Shown here: positions 37,512 through 46,177 of the stretch, one piece after another
How the letters are laid out: every line of letters begins with the position of its first letter
Position numbering within the stretch: position 1 is the stretch's first letter
DNA from: an uncultured Alteromonadaceae bacterium
GTDB taxonomy: Bacteria > Pseudomonadota > Gammaproteobacteria > Enterobacterales > Alteromonadaceae
Assembly: GCA_947494925.1 (NCBI GenBank)
Contig: CANLWS010000003.1
Span: forward strand, 62,001 to 126,000
Direction of reading: 5' to 3'
Length of the DNA: 64,000 bases
Notes under the pieces: model-generated
Database searches by the model: none
The model's input: the letters and a program-made list of their open reading frames with translations, nothing else
What the model was told of the DNA's origin: nothing
Made by a program: the position numbers and the translations under genes

Positions 37512-38615
37512 ATGTCTGATAAATACACTTTGTACGGTGCCCCTCTTTCGCTTTATACAGGAAAAGTCAGATCCTATCTGATTTACAAGGGCCTGAACTA
37601 CGAAGAAGTTTTTTCATCCTTAAAAGTGTATAAAAAAATCATTGTGCCCAAAACAGGCGTGCGATTTATCCCGGTGGTCAAGACACCTGAGGGCGAATAT
37701 CTGCAGGACACGGCGGTGATTATTGACACTCTGGAGTCTAGAAACACTGCTCGTGCAGTGATGCCCACTGCGCCCAAACAACAATTGGTTTCACACTTGT
37801 TTGAGCTTTGGGCTGACGAGTGGCTATTGATCCCAGCAATGCATTATCGTTGGAATAAAGACAATTTTCCTTTTATTTATGAGGAGTTTGGTAAAATTGT
37901 ATTGCCTAAAATGCCCGGATTTGTGCGCGCTTTCGTGGGTAAGAAAATAGGGGCTAAATTTAAGGGCTTTGTTCCTATTTTAGGTATTACTGATAAATCA
38001 ATTCCGGGGATTGAGGATTGGTACGAAAACCACGTATTACCTCTTTTGGATAATCACTTTGCTCAATATAAATACCTACTTGGTGATGCTCCGAGTCTTG
38101 GGGATTTTTGCCTGATGGGACCGCTATATGCCCATCTCTATCGCGATCCTGCTCCGGGTGCGTTAATGAGAGAAAAGGCCCCAAACCTTGTCAACTGGAT
38201 TAAAAGGATGAATGCGCCGGTTTCAAACGTGGGTGAGTGGCAAAAAAATGACGAGATACCGGAAACGCTGATACCTATTTTGGAACGGTTGTTCAAAGAA
38301 TTCTGGCCAGTACTTTCCAATACTGTCGATGCCCTGTCTACCTGGATTGAAAACAATCCTGATAAAAAAGATATTCCCCGCACTATTGGAAATCATTCTT
38401 TTACCATGGGAGAGGTTTCAGAAGAGCGGGCTATCATGACTTTCCATCAATGGAAAATTCAACGCACATTAGACTGTTACTGCAGGCTTTCGGCTGAAGA
38501 AAAGCAACCTGTAGATGAATTATTGACTAAAGTCGGAGGGAAAGATGCTATGCAAATGCAGATCGATTATCCTGTGAAACGAGTGAACAATAGATTGGTA
38601 GTAGGCGAATCATAA
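37512..38615 (+). CDS. Glutathione S-transferase-like protein
   Basis: This is a 367-residue protein. The N-terminal thioredoxin-like GST domain (1-85; YTLYGAPLSLYTGKVRSYLIYKGLNYEE, with the cis-Pro region IPVVKTPEGEYLQDTAVI) is followed by an all-helical C-terminal domain (YLLGDAPSLGDFCLMGPLYAHLYRDP at about 190-215). An extra C-terminal extension of about 120 residues is unusual for a classical GST (about 210). Typical annotations for such long forms are unspecified GST-family proteins. GGAG precedes the ATG at 37512. The substrate is unknown. Confidence 0.87.
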   Translation: MSDKYTLYGAPLSLYTGKVRSYLIYKGLNYEEVFSSLKVYKKIIVPKTGVRFIPVVKTPEGEYLQDTAVIIDTLESRNTARAVMPTAPKQQLVSHLFELWADEWLLIPAMHYRWNKDNFPFIYEEFGKIVLPKMPGFVRAFVGKKIGAKFKGFVPILGITDKSIPGIEDWYENHVLPLLDNHFAQYKYLLGDAPSLGDFCLMGPLYAHLYRDPAPGALMREKAPNLVNWIKRMNAPVSNVGEWQKNDEIPETLIPILERLFKEFWPVLSNTVDALSTWIENNPDKKDIPRTIGNHSFTMGEVSEERAIMTFHQWKIQRTLDCYCRLSAEEKQPVDELLTKVGGKDAMQMQIDYPVKRVNNRLVVGES

Positions 38616-38630
38616 CCTAACAACAATAAG

Positions 38631-38666
38631 CTGAAAATTCGCCAGTCGCGCTTGGCAAATTTTCAG
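38631..38666. terminator. Hairpin between convergent gst-like and hupE-like genes
   Basis: CTGAAAATT-c-GCCA pairs with TGGC-a-AATTTTCAG around an 8-base loop. There is no strong T-run. It is probably a bidirectional 3' end structure. Confidence 0.5.
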
Positions 38667-38717
38667 TTGTCTACACGGGCGCACTCGAAAGATTACCCGT
38701 CGCTGGTGCGCGTAAAG

Positions 38718-39827
38718 TTATATTCGTTCCAGAGACCATATCACTGCCATCACACCGATGCACGCTGAGGCCAGTTGCATTCCACCTTTTCGATACCAGA
38801 CTTTGCTTCGCACTAGCATCAGCACAGGAAAAGTTGCGAATAGGATAACCAGTTGGCCCAGTTCTACTCCCAGATTAAACGCAAGTACGGATAACAATGT
38901 TTGTTGCGGATGTAACCCTAACTGAGCCAATACGCTCGCAAAACCAAATCCATGCAAAAGACCAAATCCGAAGGTTAGCCAGCCTAAGCGCACAATGACG
39001 GGCCAGATATTGTTGCAGGCGGCAATTAATACAGAAAGTGCAATACTCAGTTCTACCCATGATGAATCCATATTAATCCAATTCATTGCCGTTGCAGTGA
39101 GGGTAATTGAGTGAGCTAAGGTAAAAGCACTGACTATCCAAAAAGTATTTTTGAACATTTTTCCAGGTTCGGAGCTTCCGAGCCATTGCTTGTCTTTCCT
39201 CACCAGCACAGCGGTCAACAACAATGCTAACAAAAACACTATGTGATCGATGCCAAGCCAGATGTGGATGACACCTTGTTCAAGATATTGAACGAAAGTA
39301 TCTAAGGCAGAATAAGCCTCACCGGTCAATGCAATATCACGTTGCTCGGCACTCAACACAGCGCTGATTGACTCGTCTTGCCGGGAAATGTTGATAAGCA
39401 CCTTATGCTCTTCATCAATTTCGTAAATCGCGTTGTAACTTAAGGTCAATGGTCCGTGTTCAGCGCAGGAGGCGGAAAATGACGCAGCCAGGTAACCTTC
39501 ATTAAAATGGGAAGCAGTTTGCAACTCCGGGTTGATTTGCATCTGGCAAGAGGTGGAATCATTGCCAATAACCAGGGTTGAATAGAGATATTCAAGGATA
39601 TTCTCTTTGTTTTGAGAAACTTCTCGCCAGGTTAGTTGCCCATCCTGATCTTCATCCAGAGTGATAGCCTGATGCAAGTCAAGCCAGCGTATCTGCCACT
39701 GGCCTGTCATAGCAAGCTCGGCATCTTGATGAACAGACAGGTAAGCCGTACTTAGTTGATGAGCTAAGGCCTGAGCAGGGCCTAACAAAATAATCACCAG
39801 CGCCAGGATTAGTCTTTGTTTAGCCAT
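38718..39827 (-). CDS. HupE/UreJ-family membrane protein with exported N-terminal domain
   Basis: This is a 369-residue protein. A signal peptide (ALAHQ, His-Gln at the mature N-terminus) and an exported domain of about 170 residues carry an EF-hand-like calcium loop (DEDQDGQLTWRE). They are followed by a HupE-type membrane domain with about seven segments (GIDHIVFLLALLL, FTLAHSITLTAT, LLHGFGFASVL, FNLGVELGQLVIL). The conserved membrane His/Asp suggest metal handling, as proposed for nickel/cobalt HupE proteins. Its start overlaps the end of the TPR gene by 8 bases. The operon has two ECF-type promoters and faces the DUF4331 operon. Confidence 0.88.
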   Translation of the reverse strand: MAKQRLILALVIILLGPAQALAHQLSTAYLSVHQDAELAMTGQWQIRWLDLHQAITLDEDQDGQLTWREVSQNKENILEYLYSTLVIGNDSTSCQMQINPELQTASHFNEGYLAASFSASCAEHGPLTLSYNAIYEIDEEHKVLINISRQDESISAVLSAEQRDIALTGEAYSALDTFVQYLEQGVIHIWLGIDHIVFLLALLLTAVLVRKDKQWLGSSEPGKMFKNTFWIVSAFTLAHSITLTATAMNWINMDSSWVELSIALSVLIAACNNIWPVIVRLGWLTFGFGLLHGFGFASVLAQLGLHPQQTLLSVLAFNLGVELGQLVILFATFPVLMLVRSKVWYRKGGMQLASACIGVMAVIWSLERI

Positions 39828-40881
39828 GTTTTTGCTCCTCTTTCATCTGTATTGCCCGTTCCAACAACATCATGTCTGCATGCAGTTTGGCTTGTTGCCA
39901 ATTGATGCTTGCCCAGTAAAGAGCTTGGTCTGGGTTAGAAGCGATATCGAGGAAGTATCTGGCCAGATCAGACGCATGAAATTGGTCATTACGGGCAATA
40001 CGTAATTGCATTCTCTGATCCAATTCTGAACGCCATTCATCCTTACCCAACTGTTTTTCGGCAAGGCTTACCCGAATCAACAGGCTGTCATCGGTCGATC
40101 CGCTGTTTTGCATTATTTCATTCAACTGCTCCGCCACCATTTGATAGTTTTCCAGAGCCAGCTGTGCATCTGCCCATTGCGTTATGTAGCTTGTAGTTTT
40201 TGAAGCGAGTTTTTCAGTGTTAAGCCACTCAGCGGCTTCATCTGCATTGCCCATTCGCATCGCTTGATCTGCCAGAATTTGGCTTATCCAGTCCTTGACT
40301 GCCTTGGGTTGTGAGTTGAATGCAGACCTTAGCTGAGCCAGTTGCTGATAGGCATTTGAAAGGTCATCTGTATAACCTGCCACGTCCAATGCACATGCGC
40401 TGAAAACAAGCCCGCTAGTTTGTCCAGCCAGTTTTAAACATGCCCGTTTGGCCTGTTTGTATCGCCCCTGAGTTAAGTAAATGTTTGCTTTCATCAGCCA
40501 GCCATTGATGTGTTCTGGATGGGCATCAGTAAGTTCGTCCAAAAGATTCAATGCCTTATCAAATTGGTGTTTTTTCTGCAGTAACTGCGCACTCAGATAA
40601 CGGTGTTCAGCTGAGTTGTAAAAAGGGTGATCAGGTTGGATTTTACTGTTTAGCGCCTGTGCCTGGCCTGCGTGTATGCTCGCGTTTCCCGGGAAGTTGG
40701 TTTGTTCGGCATGCCATTTGGCATTATCCAGTACACTTCCGGAAAATTCCTCGGTTTCCTTTACCTGCCAGGTTGCTACCACTACCTCCAGGGAGTCGGG
40801 TAGGTAAGGGGAGGCCAATGACAAAAAACTGGTCAGTGGAAGTAATAAACAGCCAAATTTCAACAGTCGTTTTGTTTTCAT
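39820..40881 (-). CDS. Exported TPR protein of the HupE/DUF4331 locus
   Basis: This is a 353-residue protein with a signal peptide (about 1-24, LTSFLSLAS). Tetratricopeptide-like helices cover about 85-345 (LSAQLLQKKHQFDKALNLLDEL, AYQQLAQLRSAF, ADQAMRMGNADEAAEWL). It is the first gene of the operon with the HupE-like protein and shares the intergenic control region with the DUF4331 gene. It probably acts in the periplasm as a binding or assembly partner for the other products. The function is unknown. Confidence 0.85.
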   Translation of the reverse strand: MKTKRLLKFGCLLLPLTSFLSLASPYLPDSLEVVVATWQVKETEEFSGSVLDNAKWHAEQTNFPGNASIHAGQAQALNSKIQPDHPFYNSAEHRYLSAQLLQKKHQFDKALNLLDELTDAHPEHINGWLMKANIYLTQGRYKQAKRACLKLAGQTSGLVFSACALDVAGYTDDLSNAYQQLAQLRSAFNSQPKAVKDWISQILADQAMRMGNADEAAEWLNTEKLASKTTSYITQWADAQLALENYQMVAEQLNEIMQNSGSTDDSLLIRVSLAEKQLGKDEWRSELDQRMQLRIARNDQFHASDLARYFLDIASNPDQALYWASINWQQAKLHADMMLLERAIQMKEEQKHG

Positions 40882-40924
40882 GGTTTTGTTTCATCTCACT
40901 GTGTACTCATTTGATTGTGATAAC

Positions 40925-40950
40925 TAACGGGTCACTGGATAGCCTGGATG
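40925..40950 (-). promoter_or_regulatory. ECF sigma promoter (proximal) of the TPR-HupE operon
   Basis: On the minus strand CATCC (40950-40946), 16 bases, CGTTA (40929-40925). It lies 44 bases upstream of the TPR gene start, at the right distance for a promoter. The -35 is TGCATCC in full. It is one of six matching elements in the window. Confidence 0.78.
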
Positions 40951-41007
40951 CATCAAATTGGAATTAATTTTAATGCCTATCCAGTTCAGCAGAATTCAGT
41001 TTGGCGG

Positions 41008-41033
41008 CTACGTCTGACACAACAAATTGGATG
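41008..41033 (-). promoter_or_regulatory. ECF sigma promoter (distal) of the TPR-HupE operon
   Basis: On the minus strand TGCATCC with CATCC at 41033-41029, 16 bases, then CGTAG (41012-41008). It is a second copy for the same operon, and has one base unlike CGTTA. Confidence 0.68.
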
Positions 41034-41057
41034 CAGAAAATAAAAAAAAATAGTTTG

Positions 41058-41083
41058 CATCCAAGCCAAATTCTTTGCCGTTA
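41058..41083 (+). promoter_or_regulatory. ECF sigma promoter of the DUF4331 operon
   Basis: On the plus strand TGCATCC (CATCC at 41058-41062), 16 bases, CGTTA (41079-41083). It is 71 bases upstream of the DUF4331 start. Its -35 forms an inverted repeat (TTGGATGCA/TGCATCCAA) with the distal promoter of the divergent operon. Confidence 0.78.
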
Positions 41084-41153
41084 GTTGCAAGTCATAACGC
41101 ATTCAATTTTGGGTGAGTTAGCGACGATTAATTAATTAACGGAGAGATTCAAG

Positions 41154-42788
41154 ATGAAAAATATCTATAAACACACTCTGGCTGCAGCCATTGGTGCGGC
41201 AGTGTCCCTGATGGCATTTAGCCCCGCTCAGGCGTCCAGCCACAGAGAAGCACCTTATATTGGAAAGTACCCTCAACTTGATGGTACTGACTTTTACATG
41301 TTCAACAGCTATGAACCGGGTCGGGAAGATTATGTGACGATTCTTGCCAACTATAATCCGGTTCAGGCAGCATATGGCGGGCCCAACTACTTTCCATTGG
41401 ACAATGCTGGTCTTTATGAAATTCATATTGATAACGATGGTGATGCTGAAGAAGATATCACCTTCCAGTTCCGTTTCAACAATGCTGAAGTGGATGGCGG
41501 AACGATTAAATTGCCTATTGGAGAAGGCGATAACCAGAAGAATATTTCAGCCTCATTGAAAAATGTTGGCGTCTTGTCTGCTGACAGTGAAGCAGGATTG
41601 AATTATCTCGAAGAGTATTCAGTAAGAATGGTGTCAGGGGACCGCCGAAGAGGTAGCAAGCAAAATGTCACTGATGCCAATTCTGGTAGTCAAAATTTCC
41701 GGAAACCGTTCGACTATGCAGGTACAAAGACCTATGGCGGAGCGGGCAACTACACTGCTTATGCAGACAGCTTCATTCATGATACCTCAATCCCAGGATG
41801 CAGCGCCCCGGGTCGGGTGTTTGTCGGGCAACGACTGGAAGGATTTAAAATTGCACTTGGGGAAGTCTTTGATCTGGTGAACTTCGTGCCGATTGAGGGA
41901 GACAGTGCACCTGGAGCAGGAGATGGAGACGGGTTTGATGGAGGTGTGACCCAGAGTGAAGACAGAAATATTCTGGCTCGCAATAATGTCACCACAATCG
42001 CTCTGGAAGTGCACAAAGATTGTCTGACCGGTGATGGTAATGGTGTGATTGGTGGATGGACAACATCCAGCTTGCGCCAGGCAACTATACTAAATAGACG
42101 TCCTACTCTTGCTAAACCTGAAATCGGTTTGGGCGGCTGGACTCAGGTATCCAGATTAGGTAATTTCCTGGTCAACGAATTGGTTATTGGCTTTCCTGAC
42201 AAGGATAGATTCAATTCAAGTGAACCCAAATCTGATGGCCAATTCCTCAATTACGTCACGCATCCGGTTTTACCAGCGATTATTGACTCATTATTCAGAG
42301 GACCGGTCAACGATACCTTGGGTACGTCCATTGAGAATCTTGCGCCAGCTAACATTCCTCGTCAGGATTTGGTCACAGGCTTTTTAACTGGATTTCCTGG
42401 TGTGAATCAACTAGCGGAAGTAACACCGTCCGAAATGTTGAGACTGAATACAGGTATTAAAGCAGTCGCGCGTGAAGATCAGCATCCGTTAGGTGTTGCC
42501 GCCGGTGATACAGCAGGCTTTCCAAACGGTCGTCGCCCGGGCGATGACGCGGTTGATATCGCACTTCGTGTGGTAATGGGAGCACTTTGTCATGACGTTC
42601 CTTTGGGTGAAGACGGAGCTGGCGTGAACCTCGGTTTATGTGCGCCGGAAGATGCACCCGTGGGCAATGCAGCACTCACTGATGGTGCGCCAATTTCGGC
42701 CAGCGATTTTGACAATACTTTCCCGTATTTGATCACGCCATATCCTGGCTCGCCAACAAATGCACCTATTCCTACACCTAAAAACTAA
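41154..42788 (+). CDS. Exported DUF4331 protein
   Basis: This is a 544-residue protein with a signal peptide (AFSPAQAS, cleavage near 27) followed at once by the DUF4331 hallmark SSHREAPYI and LDGTDFYMFNSY. Further family parts are FPLDNAGLYEIHIDNDGDAEEDITFQFRF and, near the C-terminus, DDAVDIALRVVMGALC. Acidic patches (GDSAPGAGDGDGFDGG) could bind calcium. The enzymatic role of the family is not established. It is followed 11 bases later by a lipoprotein gene and faces the TPR-HupE operon, with ECF promoters on both sides. Confidence 0.9.
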   Translation: MKNIYKHTLAAAIGAAVSLMAFSPAQASSHREAPYIGKYPQLDGTDFYMFNSYEPGREDYVTILANYNPVQAAYGGPNYFPLDNAGLYEIHIDNDGDAEEDITFQFRFNNAEVDGGTIKLPIGEGDNQKNISASLKNVGVLSADSEAGLNYLEEYSVRMVSGDRRRGSKQNVTDANSGSQNFRKPFDYAGTKTYGGAGNYTAYADSFIHDTSIPGCSAPGRVFVGQRLEGFKIALGEVFDLVNFVPIEGDSAPGAGDGDGFDGGVTQSEDRNILARNNVTTIALEVHKDCLTGDGNGVIGGWTTSSLRQATILNRRPTLAKPEIGLGGWTQVSRLGNFLVNELVIGFPDKDRFNSSEPKSDGQFLNYVTHPVLPAIIDSLFRGPVNDTLGTSIENLAPANIPRQDLVTGFLTGFPGVNQLAEVTPSEMLRLNTGIKAVAREDQHPLGVAAGDTAGFPNGRRPGDDAVDIALRVVMGALCHDVPLGEDGAGVNLGLCAPEDAPVGNAALTDGAPISASDFDNTFPYLITPYPGSPTNAPIPTPKN

Positions 42789-42799
42789 CAGGGGGTTGT

Positions 42800-43339
42800 A
42801 TGAACGGATTATCAAAAATATCACTAGTGGGACTGAGTCTGATAGCCCTGGCAGCTTGTAGTGACAATGATGACAAGCCAATCGTGGTTGGGCCGACTCC
42901 AGATACTAGCGCACCACAGATATCTGTGAACGATCAACAAATCATGGCGGATACTATGGCAGTGGTAATAGCGCTCAGTATTTCTGATGATCAATCAGCG
43001 ACAAGTGCTTTGTCTATTGTGGCAAGTTCTTCCGATCAGGCCATCATTAAAGATGATGATTTGATTGTGTCTAACAACGGAGATGTGACACTCAGTGTCA
43101 CGCCTCAACAAGATACTGTGGGTAGTACCATGATTAGTCTGACAGCAACAGACGAGGCGCAAAACACTGCGACTCAGTCTTTTACGCTGGATGTATTGGC
43201 TAATCAGGTTGCGGCCACACAGTTAATCACCGATCTCACTGTAACAGGTGAAGATCAAGAACCGTCGTTTATTAATGCTATTGAGCTGAACAACGACATT
43301 GAGTCTGACGCTTATTTTGATGACTTGTTCACCAAATAA
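42800..43339 (+). CDS. Lipoprotein co-transcribed with DUF4331
   Basis: This is a 179-residue lipoprotein (lipobox ALAACSD, Cys near 20). One Ig/cadherin-like beta domain covers about 35-130 (DTSAPQISVND, SLTATDEAQNTATQSFTLDVLA). A short acidic tail follows (EDQEPSFINAIELNNDIESDAYFDD). GGGGG precedes the ATG. It lies 11 bases after the DUF4331 gene, so is part of the same operon, probably as a surface partner. Confidence 0.82.
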   Translation: MNGLSKISLVGLSLIALAACSDNDDKPIVVGPTPDTSAPQISVNDQQIMADTMAVVIALSISDDQSATSALSIVASSSDQAIIKDDDLIVSNNGDVTLSVTPQQDTVGSTMISLTATDEAQNTATQSFTLDVLANQVAATQLITDLTVTGEDQEPSFINAIELNNDIESDAYFDDLFTK

Positions 43340-43440
43340 AAGCTGATCCAAAGGACAGGGAAGTCCTTATTTTCTGGCTTTTTTCATTACTTTTTTAAAG
43401 AGGAAATTTTTAATGTTGCTAATTCTACAATTTTGATCAA

Positions 43441-43458
43441 TACTTGACTAATCAAGTA
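43441..43458. promoter_or_regulatory. Palindromic operator of the MarR-type gene
   Basis: TACTTGA-CTAA-TCAAGTA has perfect 7-base arms and lies 18 bases upstream of the marR start. Its size and position fit MarR autorepression. Confidence 0.6.
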
Positions 43459-43475
43459 AGTATCAAGGAATAAAA

Positions 43476-43889
43476 ATGGACGAATCTACTAAAGTTATCA
43501 TGACACTGGCCAAGACAGCAGCAAAACTTACTAAGAGTCTGGATAGATGCCTGAGTTTGCATGGGATCAGTTTTTCTGAGTACCTTGTGCTGGACACTTT
43601 GTCACAGGAGCCATCAAAAACGATGAGCAGAATAGCATTAGCGGAGTCAATCAACTTAACTGCATCCGGCGTGACACGTATGCTTAATCCGATGGAGAAG
43701 TTGCATTTGATTGAGAAAGAAAAAAACGTTCGGGATGCCAGGATCAGCTTGGTCAAATTGTCTGAGACTGGTGAAGAGGTGTATCGGGATGCGACAACAA
43801 CACTGTCTCAAAGAGCCAATAGTCAGACTGCTGGTTTAGATAAAGGAGAGATTAAGCAACTAGTCAGGGTACTAGGTAAAATCAACTAG
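43476..43889 (+). CDS. MarR-family transcriptional regulator
   Basis: This is a 137-residue winged helix-turn-helix repressor. The DNA-binding core (about 48-100) reads SRIALAESINLTASGVTRMLNPMEKLHLIEKEKNVRDARISLVKLSETG, the MarR wing with its conserved Asp-Arg type DARISLV. Helices at both ends form the dimer interface. It has its own palindromic operator upstream. The ligand and targets are unknown; it probably controls itself first. Confidence 0.9.
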   Translation: MDESTKVIMTLAKTAAKLTKSLDRCLSLHGISFSEYLVLDTLSQEPSKTMSRIALAESINLTASGVTRMLNPMEKLHLIEKEKNVRDARISLVKLSETGEEVYRDATTTLSQRANSQTAGLDKGEIKQLVRVLGKIN

Positions 43890-43904
43890 GCGTAAAACAG
43901 ACTA

Positions 43905-43932
43905 GGCAGGTAGGCTAAACGCCGTACCTGCC
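43905..43932. terminator. Hairpin between the marR gene and the TonB receptor gene
   Basis: GGCAGGTAGGC-TAAAC-GCCgTACCTGCC forms an 11-bp stem with one bulge, sitting between convergent genes. Confidence 0.6.
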
Positions 43933-43938
43933 AGTAAC

Positions 43939-46056
43939 CTACATCGTATAGGTATAACTCACTGATGCTTTTACATTTCTTCCCATTGCGGATACGCCTT
44001 CGAATACGCGCTCATAATCTTTATCAAACAGATTATCGATTCCAAAATTAACACTGAGTCCTTTGACGGTTGATGGTGACCATTTAGCGTAGAGGTCGAT
44101 AACCCCATAGCCTGCCCGGTGCTCGACGTCCTCTAACGCGCCGCTCTCGGTGTTCAGGGCTTGTCTGGTGAAGGATTTGGCTAGTTGCAAGCGTGTGCCT
44201 ATCAACCCATCTATTTGTTTGAAGTGCCAGCGGGCGTCCAGATTTAGCCTGTCCGGTGTCAGACTGCCAAGATCGCTGCCTGTATCCAGATCAACACCTT
44301 CGATGTGGCTGTAATTAACAGAAAGCGCAAACTGAGATAGTTGATAGTCTGAGGTCAATTCAATCCCTTTGATTTCTCCGTTATCAAGGTTTTTACTGCT
44401 TGAAACACCTGCTGAACAGGGGAAAAAGGGTGGCGTGAAACAACTCGCGTCGTAAGCGAAATCTACGTTAAGGTCGATCAGGTTTTCGATGTCACTGCGA
44501 TAATGAGACACCTTAGTGGACAAGGTATCTTTGTCAAAAAGCACATCTTCAAAGTCCAGTCCAAAACCAAATTCGTAAGATTTTGAGCGTTCAGCAGTCA
44601 ATTCAGTATTCGCTACAAAGTTGTTGTTAACAAATACAAACTGGTTTTGTGTTGGGTCAAAAAGAGTGGGGTGCGGAACAGAGAAATGCACTCCATCCAA
44701 GAAAAGTTCGTTAAGAGATGGTGCACGGAATCCTTTTGAGTAACTGGCGAAAAGGCTTAACCATTCTGATGGAGAATAAGTTGTTGCTATCCTGGGGGAA
44801 GTGGCTGAGTCTTCTGAGCGCTCGGTACTTATACTCGGCGCCTCGCTTTCAAATTTGTCATACCGAATTGACGGCATGACAAGCAGCTGCCCAGGCAATC
44901 CCAATGGTTCTTTTAGGGTGAACTCCCATTCCGCAAAAGCGCCCAGGAATTCCCCACTGCCATCTGGTACACCACCGCGCAGTCCAGACTCGGTGTTAGT
45001 ATCTAAACCTTGCTGGGTATCTTCATACCAATCGATACCAACACTCATCCGAAGTTGTGTTCCCGCAACATCCATTAGACTTGTATTACGCAGTGAAAGA
45101 CCTTCAGTTTCTATTTCCCGTATCGTAGTTCTCGGCAGACTGGGGTCATATTCTTCAACCTCGGTTGAGGCTTTGAATAAGGTGATACTTGCATTGACCC
45201 ATGGCATATCATCCGGTGTCAGGGCGAGTTCGAGGCGATAATTGTCTGAGGTAATATCTTTGATAACATCATTGTCCACTTCGTTCAGGCCTTGCCCATT
45301 ATTAGGCTCTATAGCTGTATTGTCGAAGTGCTGCCATGAAGCCTCGAGTGACAGCGCCTGGTTGACGGTATAACCAAGTTTAACTAACCCAGAGGCGATA
45401 TCGTCGTCCGAACTTAATTCTGCGCCAGACCCGAGTGTTATGTCTTCGGATGTCCGTTTGTTAAAATTGGCTATCAGGTCAATTTGCTCGGATTGGGCAA
45501 AAGCTGTAAAACTGGCCAACACGTCATTGTTCGCATCTTGTAGTCCAAATTTGGTTTTCAAACCATAAGATTCTGAGTTTGATAACAAATCCGCTGCATC
45601 GAGTGTTTCCAGGGCCAAAACACCACCTACTGCGCCAGATCCGTATAGCGAAGAAGCCGGCCCTTTGACTACTTCTGCTCGGCGAATGAGTTCCGGATCC
45701 ACGAAAAAGCGACCGTCATGGGCTGAGATAAATGATTGTCTGGCACCATCTAACAAAATAAGCACATTTTCGCCGCCTCTGCCTCGAATGCTAGGGGTTT
45801 CCCCGGTCCTTCTCGGACCACCTGAAAATTCGAGACCAGGTACATCTCTGAACAATGCTGACATGCTGCTGGGATCAAAAAGTTGTATCTCTTCCAGACT
45901 TAAAACTGAAACCTGGCCAGGGTAGTCTGACAAGCTAACCGGATTGGCAGAACCATATACAGTGACGCGTTCCAAATCGCTTTCTTCAAGTGAATTCGCT
46001 GTGGTTTGAGTCGTTGCCAAAACGCAAAGTGCTGCGCTTAATTTTCTGGAGAGCAT
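43939..46056 (-). CDS. TonB-dependent outer-membrane receptor, haem/haemoglobin type
   Basis: This is a 705-residue receptor. A signal peptide (about 1-20), a TonB box-like stretch (ERVTVYGSA) and a plug domain (about 40-160; GLEFSGGPRRTGETPSIRGRGG, VKGPASSLYGSGAVGGV) are followed by a 22-strand barrel. FRAPSLNEL and a later NTELTAERS recall the FRAP and NPNL boxes of haem receptors. The barrel ends YTYTM. The ATG at 46056 is chosen; the frame runs to 46140 but that part lies in the Fur boxes. Two Fur boxes stand upstream, so it is iron-controlled. Ligand choice of haem over siderophore is an inference. Confidence 0.9.
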   Translation of the reverse strand: MLSRKLSAALCVLATTQTTANSLEESDLERVTVYGSANPVSLSDYPGQVSVLSLEEIQLFDPSSMSALFRDVPGLEFSGGPRRTGETPSIRGRGGENVLILLDGARQSFISAHDGRFFVDPELIRRAEVVKGPASSLYGSGAVGGVLALETLDAADLLSNSESYGLKTKFGLQDANNDVLASFTAFAQSEQIDLIANFNKRTSEDITLGSGAELSSDDDIASGLVKLGYTVNQALSLEASWQHFDNTAIEPNNGQGLNEVDNDVIKDITSDNYRLELALTPDDMPWVNASITLFKASTEVEEYDPSLPRTTIREIETEGLSLRNTSLMDVAGTQLRMSVGIDWYEDTQQGLDTNTESGLRGGVPDGSGEFLGAFAEWEFTLKEPLGLPGQLLVMPSIRYDKFESEAPSISTERSEDSATSPRIATTYSPSEWLSLFASYSKGFRAPSLNELFLDGVHFSVPHPTLFDPTQNQFVFVNNNFVANTELTAERSKSYEFGFGLDFEDVLFDKDTLSTKVSHYRSDIENLIDLNVDFAYDASCFTPPFFPCSAGVSSSKNLDNGEIKGIELTSDYQLSQFALSVNYSHIEGVDLDTGSDLGSLTPDRLNLDARWHFKQIDGLIGTRLQLAKSFTRQALNTESGALEDVEHRAGYGVIDLYAKWSPSTVKGLSVNFGIDNLFDKDYERVFEGVSAMGRNVKASVSYTYTM

Positions 46057-46075
46057 AGTATTTTTGTTTCCTATT

Positions 46076-46090
46076 TGAGAATAATTCTCA
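46076..46090. promoter_or_regulatory. Fur box 1
   Basis: TGAGAAT-A-ATTCTCA is a perfect 7-1-7 repeat, close to the Fur core TGATAAT-n-ATTATCA. It is 20 bases before the TonB receptor start. Confidence 0.8.
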
Positions 46091-46124
46091 TTAAAGGATG
46101 ACAAATAAATTACTTGGTTGCAAA

Positions 46125-46139
46125 TGAAAATCATTCTCA
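46125..46139. promoter_or_regulatory. Fur box 2
   Basis: TGAAAAT-C-ATTCTCA is a 7-1-7 repeat with one mismatched pair, 39 bases before the DUF6607 start. With box 1 it serves the divergent pair. Confidence 0.78.
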
Positions 46140-46177
46140 TTACAATTTGTTTGGTTTGAAATTAGCTGGGAATACAT

